In this document: one piece after another, positions 1 through 8,450 of the stretch
Layout: the number at the start of each line of letters is the position of its first letter
Position numbering within the stretch: position 1 is the first letter of the stretch
NCBI GenBank assembly: GCA_020351995.1
Contig: CP070674.1
Location: 2,018,052 to 2,080,582, forward strand
Length of the DNA stretch: 62,531 bases
Source of the DNA: Candidatus Zixiibacteriota bacterium
GTDB lineage: Bacteria; Zixibacteria; MSB-5A5; GN15; FEB-12
Direction: 5' to 3'
The notes under the pieces: model-generated
Told to the model about the DNA's origin: nothing
Databases searched by the model: none
Seen by the model: only the letters and a program-made list of their open reading frames with translations
Position numbers and translations under genes: made by a program

Positions 1-2
1 TT

Positions 3-74
3 ATTCTCGACATGGCTGGCGTCGAGGAGCACCTTCGCCTGGCCTACCTTCGCGGTCTTTTGGGGAAGATATAA
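3..74 (+). CDS. C-terminal end of an upstream protein, cut by the window edge
   Basis: An open frame enters from the left edge and stops at TAA 72-74. Its last residues read ILDMAGVEEHLRLAYLRGLL followed by GKI, a composition that looks like real amphipathic protein rather than noise. The frame is too short to identify. It converges on the minus-strand repeat protein with about 25 bases between the two stops. It could be chance, since only 24 codons are visible. Confidence 0.35.
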   Translation: MLDMAGVEEHLRLAYLRGLLGKI

Positions 75-99
75 GGCTGCTGTATCTTACACTGAGAGT

Positions 100-2247
100 T
101 TATTGAGACTCCCACAGCAGTAGTTCCGGTATAATTCCGTCCCGGATGTCTAACCCCACCCCGAAATTGTTGAACCCGAATGTTGAATCAGCGCGGGCGG
201 GTTGGAGCCACAACGAATTGTCGCGGGCGAGAGGATGTTCGGTCGTAAGGGTGTCTGTGGTTGCGGTGGCACTGTCGCTCGCGATCTCGAATTCGTGGTA
301 AGTGTCCTCACCGCCGATATCGATAAACCCGCCGAAAGACTTGGTATAGTAATAATAAGTCAGCAGCGGCAGAGGCTTATCCATCCCCGCACGATAAGTG
401 GCCTCACCCAATCCCGGCGTGCCTTTGCCGAGCAGATAACGGTCGTTGCCGTCGGTATCAATCAGGAAAGCGTTGGAGCGAATCTGGGCTAAACCCATCG
501 AGATCATTTTAGCGCGGTAGCTGTCATCGCCGCCTTTGTTGATTAGCAAGGCGTTGGCGAAATCCCACCCGAAACCAAGGGCGGCTCCGGCGGTTTCATA
601 CAATTCGTGCCGGTCGTTGCCGGATTCATCGAGCAGAAGCGAATTACAGTAATGCGCTCCGGAACCCTGGGTGAAGTAGCACGATTCGTAAATGTCGTCG
701 CCATAGCGATCAACAGCGATACCGGTTGCGAACCAGTATGAAACACCCAGCGAAAAGTTGCCGGACAGGTAGTGATCGTTACCGTGAATGTCGATGATGG
801 CCCCCAGGCCGCCGGCCCATGAATGACCATCGGTGATGTCGCCGCGCCGGCCTTTACCCGCTCCGTGTACCCAGCTGGCATTTATCTTGTGTTGACTGTG
901 ATAGTCGGCGTGGTCGTAAACCTCGGGGTCCTTTTCGGCAACATATTGGTCATTGCCATCGAACGAGGCACACACGCCAATACCACCGCCGACACCGCCT
1001 AACCCCTGACCGTCGCAATACAGATAGTACTTGTCATTGCCGCTGATATCGAGACACAACCCGATACCGAAATAGCCGCAGCCCTGCGCGGACAGTTGAG
1101 CGTTGTAGATATCGTCGCCGTTGCGGTCGAGAAGCACTCCCACGCCGAAGAGTCCGGCCCCTTGGGCGTAGACCGAGCCTTCGTATCGGTCATTTCCGTC
1201 GCTGTCGATGACCATCCCGATTCCGCACAGGCCGACGCCGGCGTTGGGGAGATGCTCATCGGCCGGTTGATAATTATCGTTGCCACCGAGGTCGATCAGG
1301 ACCGATACCGGATTTTCGAGTGTTGCCGTGGCGCCGACGCATCCGCTATAAGTGATGGGCCGGCCAAAGTCGAAGACGAGCAGGCAGCCGCTGTCCGGAA
1401 TAACCAGGGGTGAACTTCCGGGCGTAAGTATCAGGATTTTTCCGAACGGCGTCGGGATGTCTATGGTCAGGTCTTCGTCAACGGAATCGACGTATGACCT
1501 CAATGACAGTTCTGACTGTTCGGCCGCCGAGGCGATTTTTAACGCGGCGTAGTGAAGCGAGGGGAAGTCGATGTTTGCGGCGATATCATCCAGCTCGGGG
1601 TAGTACACCAGGCCGTCTTCCTGGCTGATAGCAAGGTCTCTTATCTCAATCGCCTTTTGCAAGTCCTCCGGGTCACAGTTGCGGAACGCGAGATTTCGCC
1701 ACTTGATTGCGTCGGCGAGGTTGACCAGCAACTGCGCTATTATCGTTTGCACTGAATCGGGGAGGCGCTCGAATTCGGCAAATTGTTGACGCTGGATATC
1801 GGACATGTCTTCCCCTGCCATTCTGAATAGAGTTCGGACGGCTTGTTCAAACGGCTTGTCGCCTTCCGGGGCGGGAAGCAGGTCTATTGGATATGACCGG
1901 AGTCCCCCGAGTTTCTTGTCAACACCGAGATTGTAGACAAGCTTGTAGAGGCCATCGGAAGCGGTGTCGGCATACGTCGGATCCATGTATAATTCGACAG
2001 TGTTGGCCATCACCGTGCTGTAGTCGATGAGTTTGAGAGGTTTGGCAAACAGGTCATTGAATGAGGTCAATCGGTACGGGATATCCAGCGGAAAGCGGTT
2101 CCAGTAGCCTTTGGGCTGGTAGCCGAGGTCGGCCCGCGTAAAGCCGACTTCTTCGAGAACTTTTCCGAGTACATCTTGATCGGACTGACCTGATGCCGAG
2201 CCCAGCGCCAGGCTCACTATGATAATTGTATAGACGGCTGTTTTCAT
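100..2247 (-). CDS. Secreted protein with eleven GND-x-Y repeats, function unknown
   Basis: The protein is 715 residues from ATG 2245-2247. An upstream in-frame start would add nine residues before the obvious signal peptide (MKTAVYTIIIVSLALGSASG), so I chose the inner one. Residues from about 30 to 300 form a mixed helical region without a recognised domain. From about 310 to 690 a 20-70 residue unit recurs, each with a G[N/D/E]D-x-Y core preceded by a hydrophobic D-rich strand and often followed by QGxGxxGxG. I count eleven cores: GNDNY, GNDRY, GDDIY, GNDKY, GNDQY, GNDHY, GDDIY, GNDRH, GDDSY, GNDRY and GEDTY. The spacing suggests a beta-solenoid or beta-roll, perhaps Ca2+ binding through the Asp/Asn residues; this is inference. 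The motif differs from RTX nonapeptides. It is probably periplasmic or exported and is monocistronic. Confidence 0.8.
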   Translation of the reverse strand: MKTAVYTIIIVSLALGSASGQSDQDVLGKVLEEVGFTRADLGYQPKGYWNRFPLDIPYRLTSFNDLFAKPLKLIDYSTVMANTVELYMDPTYADTASDGLYKLVYNLGVDKKLGGLRSYPIDLLPAPEGDKPFEQAVRTLFRMAGEDMSDIQRQQFAEFERLPDSVQTIIAQLLVNLADAIKWRNLAFRNCDPEDLQKAIEIRDLAISQEDGLVYYPELDDIAANIDFPSLHYAALKIASAAEQSELSLRSYVDSVDEDLTIDIPTPFGKILILTPGSSPLVIPDSGCLLVFDFGRPITYSGCVGATATLENPVSVLIDLGGNDNYQPADEHLPNAGVGLCGIGMVIDSDGNDRYEGSVYAQGAGLFGVGVLLDRNGDDIYNAQLSAQGCGYFGIGLCLDISGNDKYYLYCDGQGLGGVGGGIGVCASFDGNDQYVAEKDPEVYDHADYHSQHKINASWVHGAGKGRRGDITDGHSWAGGLGAIIDIHGNDHYLSGNFSLGVSYWFATGIAVDRYGDDIYESCYFTQGSGAHYCNSLLLDESGNDRHELYETAGAALGFGWDFANALLINKGGDDSYRAKMISMGLAQIRSNAFLIDTDGNDRYLLGKGTPGLGEATYRAGMDKPLPLLTYYYYTKSFGGFIDIGGEDTYHEFEIASDSATATTDTLTTEHPLARDNSLWLQPARADSTFGFNNFGVGLDIRDGIIPELLLWESQ

Positions 2248-2285
2248 ATTGTGCCTTGTCCCCGTTGTTTCCAATGGGTTGCCGG

Positions 2286-2315
2286 AATATAAGGGTGGGG
2301 CTGAGGGCAGGACAA
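2286..2315 (-). promoter_or_regulatory. Possible sigma-70 promoter for the GND-x-Y repeat gene
   Basis: Read on the minus strand, TTGTCC (2310-2315) and TATATT (2286-2291) are separated by 18 bases and lie about 40 bases before the chosen ATG. The -35 match is only moderate. Confidence 0.35.
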
Positions 2316-2335
2316 GATTTGAGGTGTCGGATTAT

Positions 2336-2367
2336 CAACAAAAAGGCGCCCGCTGAGCAGGCGCCTT
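2336..2367 (-). terminator. Rho-independent terminator after the small basic protein gene
   Basis: A perfect stem AAGGCGCC (2343-2350) / GGCGCCTT (2360-2367) with a 9-base loop is followed, on the minus strand, by a T run (plus-strand A run 2340-2344). It lies about 30 bases after the stop of the gene at 2397-2609. Confidence 0.75.
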
Positions 2368-2396
2368 AAGCAATCTATGTTTAGATTATATCTTTT

Positions 2397-2609
2397 TTAC
2401 ATGTTTTGGTGGGTTATGGCTTCTTCAAGCAACTCAGTCTCTGCCATTTCCTCTAATTCATCCATCTTCTCCTGCCGCTTGTGATGTTTCTGACGTTCCA
2501 TCTTCTTGTAAAAGGCGTCTTCGTTTTCCGAATTCCAATCCTTACTCTTGTTCTTCCAGGGCTTGTTTTTCTTGCTTGGCTTGCCCCTACCTCGCCATGA
2601 CCTGTGCAT
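2397..2609 (-). CDS. Small highly charged protein, unknown
   Basis: A 70-residue protein. The first half is very basic with Trp and Asn (WRGRGKPSKKNKPWKNKSKD). The second half is a predicted charged helix rich in Lys, Glu and Met with the segment MDELEEMAETELLEEAITHQ. An excellent ribosome binding site (GGAG, seven bases before the ATG) and a strong terminator directly downstream argue that this is a real gene despite its size. There is no signal peptide or membrane segment. The basic head and acidic tail could suit nucleic-acid or ribosome binding, but no family is recognised. Confidence 0.7.
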   Translation of the reverse strand: MHRSWRGRGKPSKKNKPWKNKSKDWNSENEDAFYKKMERQKHHKRQEKMDELEEMAETELLEEAITHQNM

Positions 2610-2989
2610 TGCAAATCTCCAAATAACGGTTACTTGATGTTAGATAATCGACTATGTCTTCTGGATTATATCATTGATATGAAATTTGACCACAAACTCT
2701 CACTCTTGCCTTGCGTGAATCGGTCGAGAATCCCGCAGATACTATACATTATTAATTATCGTCAGCCGCACGCCGCAGTTTTACACTTTTGTCATCCCGA
2801 AGAAAAAGTGTGCAGACGGTTTCGCTCGTTTCAACCGAAACCGGCTCCGCGCAAAGCCTGCACATAGCCGCCATCCTATTGATACATAACAACATAACTC
2901 TCATCGAGGGACGATCTGACCGATTTTGGCACCAGCGGCATAATCGATGCACTAAGGGGTAGTGTAATTGATCAACTGAGGAGAGCATA
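2610..2989. other. 380-base intergenic region between divergent genes
   Basis: It separates the minus-strand small basic gene from the plus-strand gene at 2990. It holds a fair minus-strand promoter (2665-2692). No convincing plus-strand promoter, RNA gene or coding frame with a ribosome binding site was seen. Confidence 0.5.
2665..2692 (-). promoter_or_regulatory. Possible sigma-70 promoter for the small basic gene
   Basis: On the minus strand a perfect TATAAT (2665-2670) is preceded by TGGTCA (2687-2692) with a 16-base spacer. The leader to the ATG at 2609 would be about 50 bases. The -35 is weak. Confidence 0.4.
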
Positions 2990-3610
2990 ATGTTAGAGGG
3001 AAGATATCAAAGAGGTTTTTCGAACGAACGACTGGCAAGTAGCACCGACCCGCGGATTCACCAGGACGAAAAGGGCTATTTCACCATGTCGCTGTCGGAG
3101 AATACCAAAGTATATTTTGAGGATTACTACCGGTTCCTGGAACTGACCTACAGAAACGCCGCCAACGAACGTGATTCGGTCCTTTTGAAGCTGGCCAATA
3201 CCCCTGAATCGCACGAAGAAACAACGGCTTTCTATAGGGCCAAGTCAGTCATTCTGGATCTGGTGCTCAGAACCGTCCGGCGTTTCTATTGCGACGGTGG
3301 CAATTTTGGCGTGGTTATGACCCCGTGGTGCTTCGGCACCGTTATGCTGGAAAAGATTGAGGTATATAAAGAACGCCTGGCTAAAGGCGAGATATCAGAC
3401 CCCAACATCCCGGACTATCCGTACTATGCCGTAAAATATATCGAAGAAATATATAAGACCACCCTGTTGGAGCTGTTCGACTTCCCCGAGAACGCTTTCC
3501 ACATGCGCTGGCAGTATTCCGAATTGCTCAAGAGGTACTCCAAGATTCTGACCAATATTACGGATTCTCTTAATTCTGTTCTCAGGACGGTTAAGAACTA
3601 CGGTTCCTGA
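2990..3610 (+). CDS. Conserved-looking cytoplasmic protein, unknown
   Basis: A 206-residue soluble protein starting at ATG 2990 with GGAGAG close upstream. It has no signal peptide or membrane segment. It is mostly helical and rich in Tyr and Glu, with a central Cys/Trp-containing stretch (RRFYCDGGNFGVVMTPWCFG, about residues 103-122) that looks like a structural core. The second half (KYIEEIYKTTLLELFDFP) is helical. I do not recognise the family. It is single, with its own terminator, and is followed by an HD-GYP gene that may or may not be related. Confidence 0.75.
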   Translation: MLEGRYQRGFSNERLASSTDPRIHQDEKGYFTMSLSENTKVYFEDYYRFLELTYRNAANERDSVLLKLANTPESHEETTAFYRAKSVILDLVLRTVRRFYCDGGNFGVVMTPWCFGTVMLEKIEVYKERLAKGEISDPNIPDYPYYAVKYIEEIYKTTLLELFDFPENAFHMRWQYSELLKRYSKILTNITDSLNSVLRTVKNYGS

Positions 3611-3649
3611 TTTTCTGGTCTTAGTGTTGTTTTCTTCCCTCCTACAGGG

Positions 3650-3678
3650 CCCCCCGGAACCCTTCCGGGTGGTTTTTT
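3650..3678 (+). terminator. Rho-independent terminator
   Basis: A GC-rich stem (left arm 3650-3659, right arm 3663-3672, one mismatch, CCC loop) is followed by TTTTTT. It ends the 2990-3610 transcript. Confidence 0.8.
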
Positions 3679-3774
3679 AAATATCTGACCCAACTCTGCC
3701 GATAATAGTACCGATATCGACGATAACCGCATGAGGCGGCCAAAGTTACTGAATTTGGTGAGTCACGAGAGCTT

Positions 3775-4758
3775 ATGCTTACTTCTGTCAGTGGTTTCAT
3801 AGTCGGGGAAAAGTACCAGGCCATCTATCTGGATTCCATCCGGATCGATTCGATGCTTGATTTTGACCTGTACATAAAGGTCAATCACAAATTTGTCCTC
3901 TATCGTTCGGCTGATCTGCCCTTTACGGAAGGGACCCGGCAAAAGCTCATAGAAAACCATGTCGACCGACTTTATATCTCAACTGAATGCAAAGAAAAGT
4001 ATCAGAAGTACATCGAGCAGAATTTAGGCAAGATCCTGACTGACCCGCAGGTGAAAGAGGACAAGAAAGCAGGCATCCTTTATGAGACATCCACCACCCT
4101 CGTTAAGGATGTGCTGTCGAATCCTACTTATGGTGAGAATATCCGTCGTTCGAAAGAGCTTGTGACCAATACCGTCAACTATATTCTAAGCGGCCGGGAG
4201 GCATTTCTAAATCTTCTGAAGATCACGTCGTTCGACTATTATACTTACACCCACTCGGTTAACGTTTCGACCTTTTCGGTGGCCCTGGCCCAGCAGATGG
4301 GTTTCTCGGACAAGAAATTTCTACGCGAGCTGGGCATCGGCGCCCTGCTTCACGATATCGGCAAATCGAAAATCTCAGAGCGGATTCTAAACAAGCGGTC
4401 GGCACTCAACCCCATCGAGTTCGAAATCATGAAGAAGCACCCCAAGTGGGGAATAGAGATTCTTACCGACACCGACGAAATCCCGGCCGCGGCCTACTAT
4501 CCTATCCTTCAGCATCACGAACGCGGCGACCGGAGCGGTTATCCCTCCGGGCTTTCTCTCGACGAAATGCATCTCTATTCGAGAATCGTCGCCATTGCCG
4601 ATTCTTTCGACGCCATGACCACCGAACGGGTTTACCAGAAAGCAATGGATACTTACCCCTCGTTGAAAATTATGTTCTCGCTTGATGGTGCGTACGACGA
4701 GGCCGCTTTGAGGGCATTCGTTGAACTGATGGGGCCCAGCGGCCTGGTGGGTATATAG
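3775..4758 (+). CDS. HD-GYP domain protein, probable cyclic-di-GMP phosphodiesterase
   Basis: 327 residues. Residues 1-110 form an N-terminal beta-rich region, seen before some HD-GYP domains, that may be a sensory or adaptor part. Residues from about 160 carry the HD-GYP metal-binding signature: H193-D194 in HDIGK, H247-H248-E249 and G255-Y256-P257. HD-GYP enzymes hydrolyse cyclic di-GMP to pGpG or GMP, controlling motility, biofilm and envelope functions. The GYP triad is intact, so activity is likely. The N-terminus has no membrane segment, so it is cytoplasmic. The ATG at 3775 has GAGAG shortly upstream. No GGDEF or receiver domain is attached. Confidence 0.88.
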   Translation: MLTSVSGFIVGEKYQAIYLDSIRIDSMLDFDLYIKVNHKFVLYRSADLPFTEGTRQKLIENHVDRLYISTECKEKYQKYIEQNLGKILTDPQVKEDKKAGILYETSTTLVKDVLSNPTYGENIRRSKELVTNTVNYILSGREAFLNLLKITSFDYYTYTHSVNVSTFSVALAQQMGFSDKKFLRELGIGALLHDIGKSKISERILNKRSALNPIEFEIMKKHPKWGIEILTDTDEIPAAAYYPILQHHERGDRSGYPSGLSLDEMHLYSRIVAIADSFDAMTTERVYQKAMDTYPSLKIMFSLDGAYDEAALRAFVELMGPSGLVGI

Positions 4759-4892
4759 TCTTTAGCTCTACGGTGATATCTCCGTCATCGATACATTCTG
4801 CTTCAACCTTCGAAAAAAGTTTCGCTTGACCGCCCGATTTATTAGATTCCTCTCATTCGACCAATAAGTAATCAAGAGAGGCAGGATTTCTG

Positions 4893-5276
4893 ATGAGAGA
4901 AATCATCAAGACCGCCAAAGCCCCGGCGGCGGTTGGCCCTTACTCCCAGGCGGTCAAGGTATCGTGCGGGACGGTCGTCTTTGTTTCTATGATGATTCCG
5001 CTGAATCCGGAAACCAAGGAAGTCGTCGGCCGGACCGGTGGTGAACAATGCAAGCAGGCTATGGACAATCTGGCTCAGGTACTCAGAGCGGCGGGCGCGG
5101 ATTTATCTAAAATCGTCAAGACTACCATCTTCCTCGTTGATTTGGACGATTTCGGTGCGGTCAACGAAATGTACGCGACCTATTTTGATACCGACCCACC
5201 CGCTCGTGCGACGGTTGAGGTAAGTCGGCTTCCGTTGGGCGCCAAGGTGGGCATCGAGGCCGTAGCGTTTTTGTAA
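4893..5276 (+). CDS. ridA: RidA family enamine/imine deaminase
   Basis: A 127-residue protein of normal RidA (YjgF/YER057c) length, which hydrolyses reactive enamine/imine intermediates such as 2-aminoacrylate from PLP enzymes. The N-terminal KAPAAVGPYSQAV and C-terminal PARATVEVSRLPLGAKVGIE are typical and supply the substrate-binding Arg and the late Glu. The usual SGQ-(I/L)P segment reads SMMIPLNPET, so the SGQ is lost while the rest of the loop is kept. This may affect specificity. AGAGGCAGG lies just before the ATG. It is cytoplasmic and monocistronic. Confidence 0.9.
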   Translation: MREIIKTAKAPAAVGPYSQAVKVSCGTVVFVSMMIPLNPETKEVVGRTGGEQCKQAMDNLAQVLRAAGADLSKIVKTTIFLVDLDDFGAVNEMYATYFDTDPPARATVEVSRLPLGAKVGIEAVAFL

Positions 5277-5326
5277 AAGATTTGTTCACGCGTGGGGCCC
5301 CATCTGGGTTTTTTGCGCTTTTGCAT

Positions 5327-5355
5327 TTGACATCGTGGAACCAACAGCATAAAAT
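5327..5355 (+). promoter_or_regulatory. Strong sigma-70-like promoter of the bc-type complex operon
   Basis: TTGACA (5327-5332) and TAAAAT (5350-5355) are exactly 17 bases apart, 37 bases before the Rieske gene start. Eleven of twelve consensus positions match. Confidence 0.75.
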
Positions 5356-5391
5356 AGAGGAAAACAGTCTAATAATTTATGCGGAGGACGA

Positions 5392-5844
5392 GTGGCTCCG
5401 ATAAAATCCTCCCGTCGCGGTTTTCTTGAGGTGATACTCGGAGGGGGCGTACTGGCTACACTGGGGGCGGTCGTATATCCCGTAATACGGTATATAATCC
5501 CCCCGGCAGCCGGAGAGGCCAAGCTCTCTCAGCTTAAATTGCCGTTTACGCGCGCCGACATCGAGGCCGATCCGAAAAAGGCGAAGTACTTCAAATACGG
5601 CCGGAATCTGGGGATTATCTACCTCACCGAAAAGAACGAACTGCGGGCTCTGGCGGCAACCTGTACCCATCTCGACTGCACCGTGCAGCATAGGCCCGAC
5701 CTGGGAATCATCTGGTGCTCCTGTCACAACGGACGCTATGATCTTGACGGCAACAATATATCCGGTCCTCCGCCGAGACCTTTGGAACGCTACGCCGTCA
5801 AGGAAACGGATGATGTTATCCTCGTCAGCCGGGAGAATGCCTGA
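5392..5844 (+). CDS. Rieske [2Fe-2S] subunit of a cytochrome bc/b6-type complex
   Basis: 150 residues from a GTG start with GGAGG four bases upstream. The N-terminus carries SRRGFLE, a Tat-like twin-arginine motif, then one membrane anchor (about residues 15-40). Cluster ligands are C91-x-H93 and C109-x2-H112, with the disulphide pair C96 and C111, the normal Rieske arrangement. The protein faces the periplasm and passes electrons from quinol at the cytochrome b Qo site to the c-type partner. The stop and the cytochrome b start overlap as TGATG, indicating translational coupling. At 150 residues it is a short, b6f-like Rieske protein. Confidence 0.95.
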   Translation: MAPIKSSRRGFLEVILGGGVLATLGAVVYPVIRYIIPPAAGEAKLSQLKLPFTRADIEADPKKAKYFKYGRNLGIIYLTEKNELRALAATCTHLDCTVQHRPDLGIIWCSCHNGRYDLDGNNISGPPPRPLERYAVKETDDVILVSRENA

Positions 5845-6968
5845 TGCCGGCAAATGGAACTGACGCCAAACTTGGATTTTACGACCGGGCATATGCCTGG
5901 TTGAACGAGCGGTTCAAAATCGATGCCCTGGTCGAGTATATGGGGGATAAGAAAGTTCCCGTTCATGGGCATTCGGCGTTTTACTATTTCGGCGGAATAT
6001 CGCTCTTTCTGTTCATCGTACAGGTGATCACCGGCATATTGCTGCTGATGTATTACCGTCCGGGAGCCGACACTGCTTATGAATCGGTCCGCTTCATTGT
6101 GTCCAACGTTCAATTTGGATGGCTCGTCCGTTCGATCCATTCGTGGTCCGCCAACCTGATGATTCTGGCGGTCTTCATTCACATGTTCACGGTGTACTTC
6201 ACCTACGCTTATCGAAAGCCGAGAGAGCTAACCTGGCTGACCGGCATCGGCCTTCTCGGGTTGTCGCTGATGTTTGGCTTCTCAGGTTACCTGCTTCCAT
6301 GGAACGAGTTGGCCTTCTTTGCCACCCGCGTCGGTACCGGCATGGCCGGAGCGATTCCTGTCATTGGTCGTGATATTCTGGTTATTATGCGTGGCGGCGA
6401 GGAAGTGACCGGGGCCACAATAGGGCGATTTTTCGGTTTGCACGTGGCCATCCTGCCGGGAATATTCACAGTGCTTCTGGCAGCCCATCTGATATTCATC
6501 CAGCGACAGGGGATGAGCGAACCCCTTCACTGGCACGACAGGGCGGAAACAGACAAAAAGTACCAGCGTTTCTTTCCCAGTTTTCTACTGCGCGACCTGC
6601 TGGTATGGTTGATAGTGCTAAATGTGCTGGCCATCCTGGCGGTGTTGTTTCCCGATGGTATCGGCGTGGTGCACTGGCCGCTGGGAACCAAAGCTGATCC
6701 GTTTGCCCCGCCGCCTGAGGTTATCCGTCCCGAATGGTATTTTATGTTTGCCTTCCAGGCGCTGAAGATGCTTCCGGCGCATGTTCTCTTCATTGAGGGC
6801 GAACTCTTCGGCATACTCGTGTTCACGGTCGGGGGAGTGATCTGGGCACTGGTTCCATTTCTGGATCGCAAGACTGGCGGACAAAAGGCCCGGTATTATA
6901 TGGCCTTCGGATGGCTGGTGCTGGCATTCATAATTGTTATGACCGTAATAGGATATGTGCTCGAATAG
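5844..6968 (+). CDS. Cytochrome b, b6-type core fused to a subunit IV-like C-terminus
   Basis: 374 residues, the length of a b6/subunit IV fusion. Haem-ligand His pairs are in HSWSANLMILAVFIH (13 residues between) and HVAILPGIFTVLLAAH (14 between); the 14-residue spacing is the b6-type signature. The Qo-site motif is PEWYF. RKPRELTWLTGIGL closely resembles cytochrome b6. Where b6 has the Cys that binds haem ci (FYCLGG), this protein has FYYFGG, so that covalent haem is not expected. It is an inner-membrane quinol-oxidising core, between the Rieske and multihaem cytochrome genes. Confidence 0.94.
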   Translation: MPANGTDAKLGFYDRAYAWLNERFKIDALVEYMGDKKVPVHGHSAFYYFGGISLFLFIVQVITGILLLMYYRPGADTAYESVRFIVSNVQFGWLVRSIHSWSANLMILAVFIHMFTVYFTYAYRKPRELTWLTGIGLLGLSLMFGFSGYLLPWNELAFFATRVGTGMAGAIPVIGRDILVIMRGGEEVTGATIGRFFGLHVAILPGIFTVLLAAHLIFIQRQGMSEPLHWHDRAETDKKYQRFFPSFLLRDLLVWLIVLNVLAILAVLFPDGIGVVHWPLGTKADPFAPPPEVIRPEWYFMFAFQALKMLPAHVLFIEGELFGILVFTVGGVIWALVPFLDRKTGGQKARYYMAFGWLVLAFIIVMTVIGYVLE

Positions 6969-6977
6969 GAGTGTATA

Positions 6978-8231
6978 ATGTTCTCGCGCGTCTTGGCCGT
7001 TTCAATAATGATAGTAGCACTGTCACTCGTGGGACTCCCGGCCCTGGCCGCTGACAACTGTCAGACGTGCCATTTCGAGTTCGAGGACGAGGACGGAGCT
7101 TCCCACAAGTTTGTCAGAGACATCCATGGTCAGAAGGGGCTCGGCTGCGTGGACTGTCATGGCGGCGACCCTTCGCTCGATGATATGGACGAGGTGCGCC
7201 GTGAAAAGGATTATCGCGGGGTGCCGTCACACCTCGAGGTCCCCCGGTTTTGTGCCCGTTGCCACAGTGACGCCGCTTATATGCATGAGTACAATCCCTC
7301 TTTACCCACTGACCAGCTCGAGAAGTACAAGACCTCGGTCCATGGACAACGGCTGTTCAACAACCGCGATGATAAAGTCGCTAATTGCATCTCCTGTCAC
7401 ACTGTCCATGAAATTGGCGACGCCAAGATGCCGCACTCGAGTACCCACCCGGTGAACCTTATTGCCACCTGTGGAAAGTGTCACTCGGATGCGGACTATA
7501 TGGCCGGGTATGGAATTGGCACCGGTCAGGTGGACGACTACGTCGTGTCGGTCCACGGCGTGGCTCTTCTGGAGCGAAACGATTTAGGGGCGCCCGCATG
7601 CAATGACTGTCATGGTAATCACGGGGCGGCCCCGCCCGGCGTAACTTCTCTTTCAGCCGTCTGTGGCAACTGCCACGCTATCGAGGCCGGGCTGTTCAAC
7701 ACTTCTCCGCACGAACCGGCTTTTGCCGCCAACGACTTTCCGATGTGCGAAACCTGCCATTCCAATCACAAGATTCTTAAGCCGGATGACAGTATGGTAG
7801 GTACTCACCATGAGGCTGTTTGCGCTGAATGTCACGCTTCAGATGATGGCACCCGGGCTTTCGCGATCGCCGGTACTATTTCTGAGGCGCTAAGCCGATT
7901 GGTCACAGCTCATGGGCAGGCCGGGGAAGTTCTCTCCGAGGCCATCGAGAAGGGAATGATGACCACCGACGAAGAGTTCCGCTTCAAGGAGGTGGACCAG
8001 GCCCTTATTCAGGCCAGAACCATGGTTCACGCATTTGATGCCGATTCGGTGCTGTCGCGAACCGGGCCGGGAATCCTCAAGGCTGACAGTGTACGAGTGA
8101 ATTCGGCGGCCCTTATCGACGAATATCATTTCCGTCGCAAGGGGCTGGGCTTTGCCACGCTGTTTATAACCATTCTTGTGGTAGCTTTATATATCAAAAT
8201 CAGGCGAATTGACCGTGGATTGAACGAATAG
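6978..8231 (+). CDS. Nine-haem membrane-anchored c-type cytochrome
   Basis: 417 residues starting at ATG 6978 with AGGAG six bases upstream, nine bases after the cytochrome b stop. A signal peptide (residues 1-25, ending ALAAD) is followed by nine CxxCH haem sites: CQTCH, CVDCH, CARCH, CISCH, CGKCH, CNDCH, CGNCH, CETCH and CAECH. A haem-free stretch of about 100 residues leads to a C-terminal membrane helix (GFATLFITILVVALYIKIRR). It takes the place of cytochrome c1 or f and probably relays electrons from the Rieske protein to periplasmic acceptors. Many extra His residues could give bis-His ligation. No terminal oxidase or reductase lies nearby. Confidence 0.93.
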   Translation: MFSRVLAVSIMIVALSLVGLPALAADNCQTCHFEFEDEDGASHKFVRDIHGQKGLGCVDCHGGDPSLDDMDEVRREKDYRGVPSHLEVPRFCARCHSDAAYMHEYNPSLPTDQLEKYKTSVHGQRLFNNRDDKVANCISCHTVHEIGDAKMPHSSTHPVNLIATCGKCHSDADYMAGYGIGTGQVDDYVVSVHGVALLERNDLGAPACNDCHGNHGAAPPGVTSLSAVCGNCHAIEAGLFNTSPHEPAFAANDFPMCETCHSNHKILKPDDSMVGTHHEAVCAECHASDDGTRAFAIAGTISEALSRLVTAHGQAGEVLSEAIEKGMMTTDEEFRFKEVDQALIQARTMVHAFDADSVLSRTGPGILKADSVRVNSAALIDEYHFRRKGLGFATLFITILVVALYIKIRRIDRGLNE

Positions 8232-8450
8232 TTCGATCGGTCGAGTCAATCATATTCACACCCCCAATAATTCAAATCGTGACGCGGATGCGTCGCATTT
8301 CCCCGTGACCCTATGATGTTACGTGATAAGCTGATAAGCGGACTATTAGGTCCTTTTATGATGTGCCTCGTGACAGCGGTGACATCGATTCAAAAAAAGC
8401 AAAAACTTCTTGACTTTGGCCGAAAACGAGGTTTCTTGAGCCATTATTTA

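Noticed and set aside
100-2247. RTX haemolysin-type Ca2+ repeats
   Set aside because: The repeats are GND-x-Y with irregular 20-70 residue spacing, not GGxGxDxLx nonapeptides, and no type I secretion gene is near.
5294-5320. GGGGCCCC followed by a T run after ridA, terminator-like
   Set aside because: The stem preceding the T run is only three or four pairs with a poor loop, so it is not convincing.
5377-5892. A 171-codon minus-strand frame opposite the Rieske gene
   Set aside because: The Rieske protein has all cluster ligands in the other strand; the frame is a shadow.
8281-8294. GACGC-GGAT-GCGTC hairpin after the nine-haem cytochrome gene
   Set aside because: Only five pairs and no T run follows, so it is not called a terminator.
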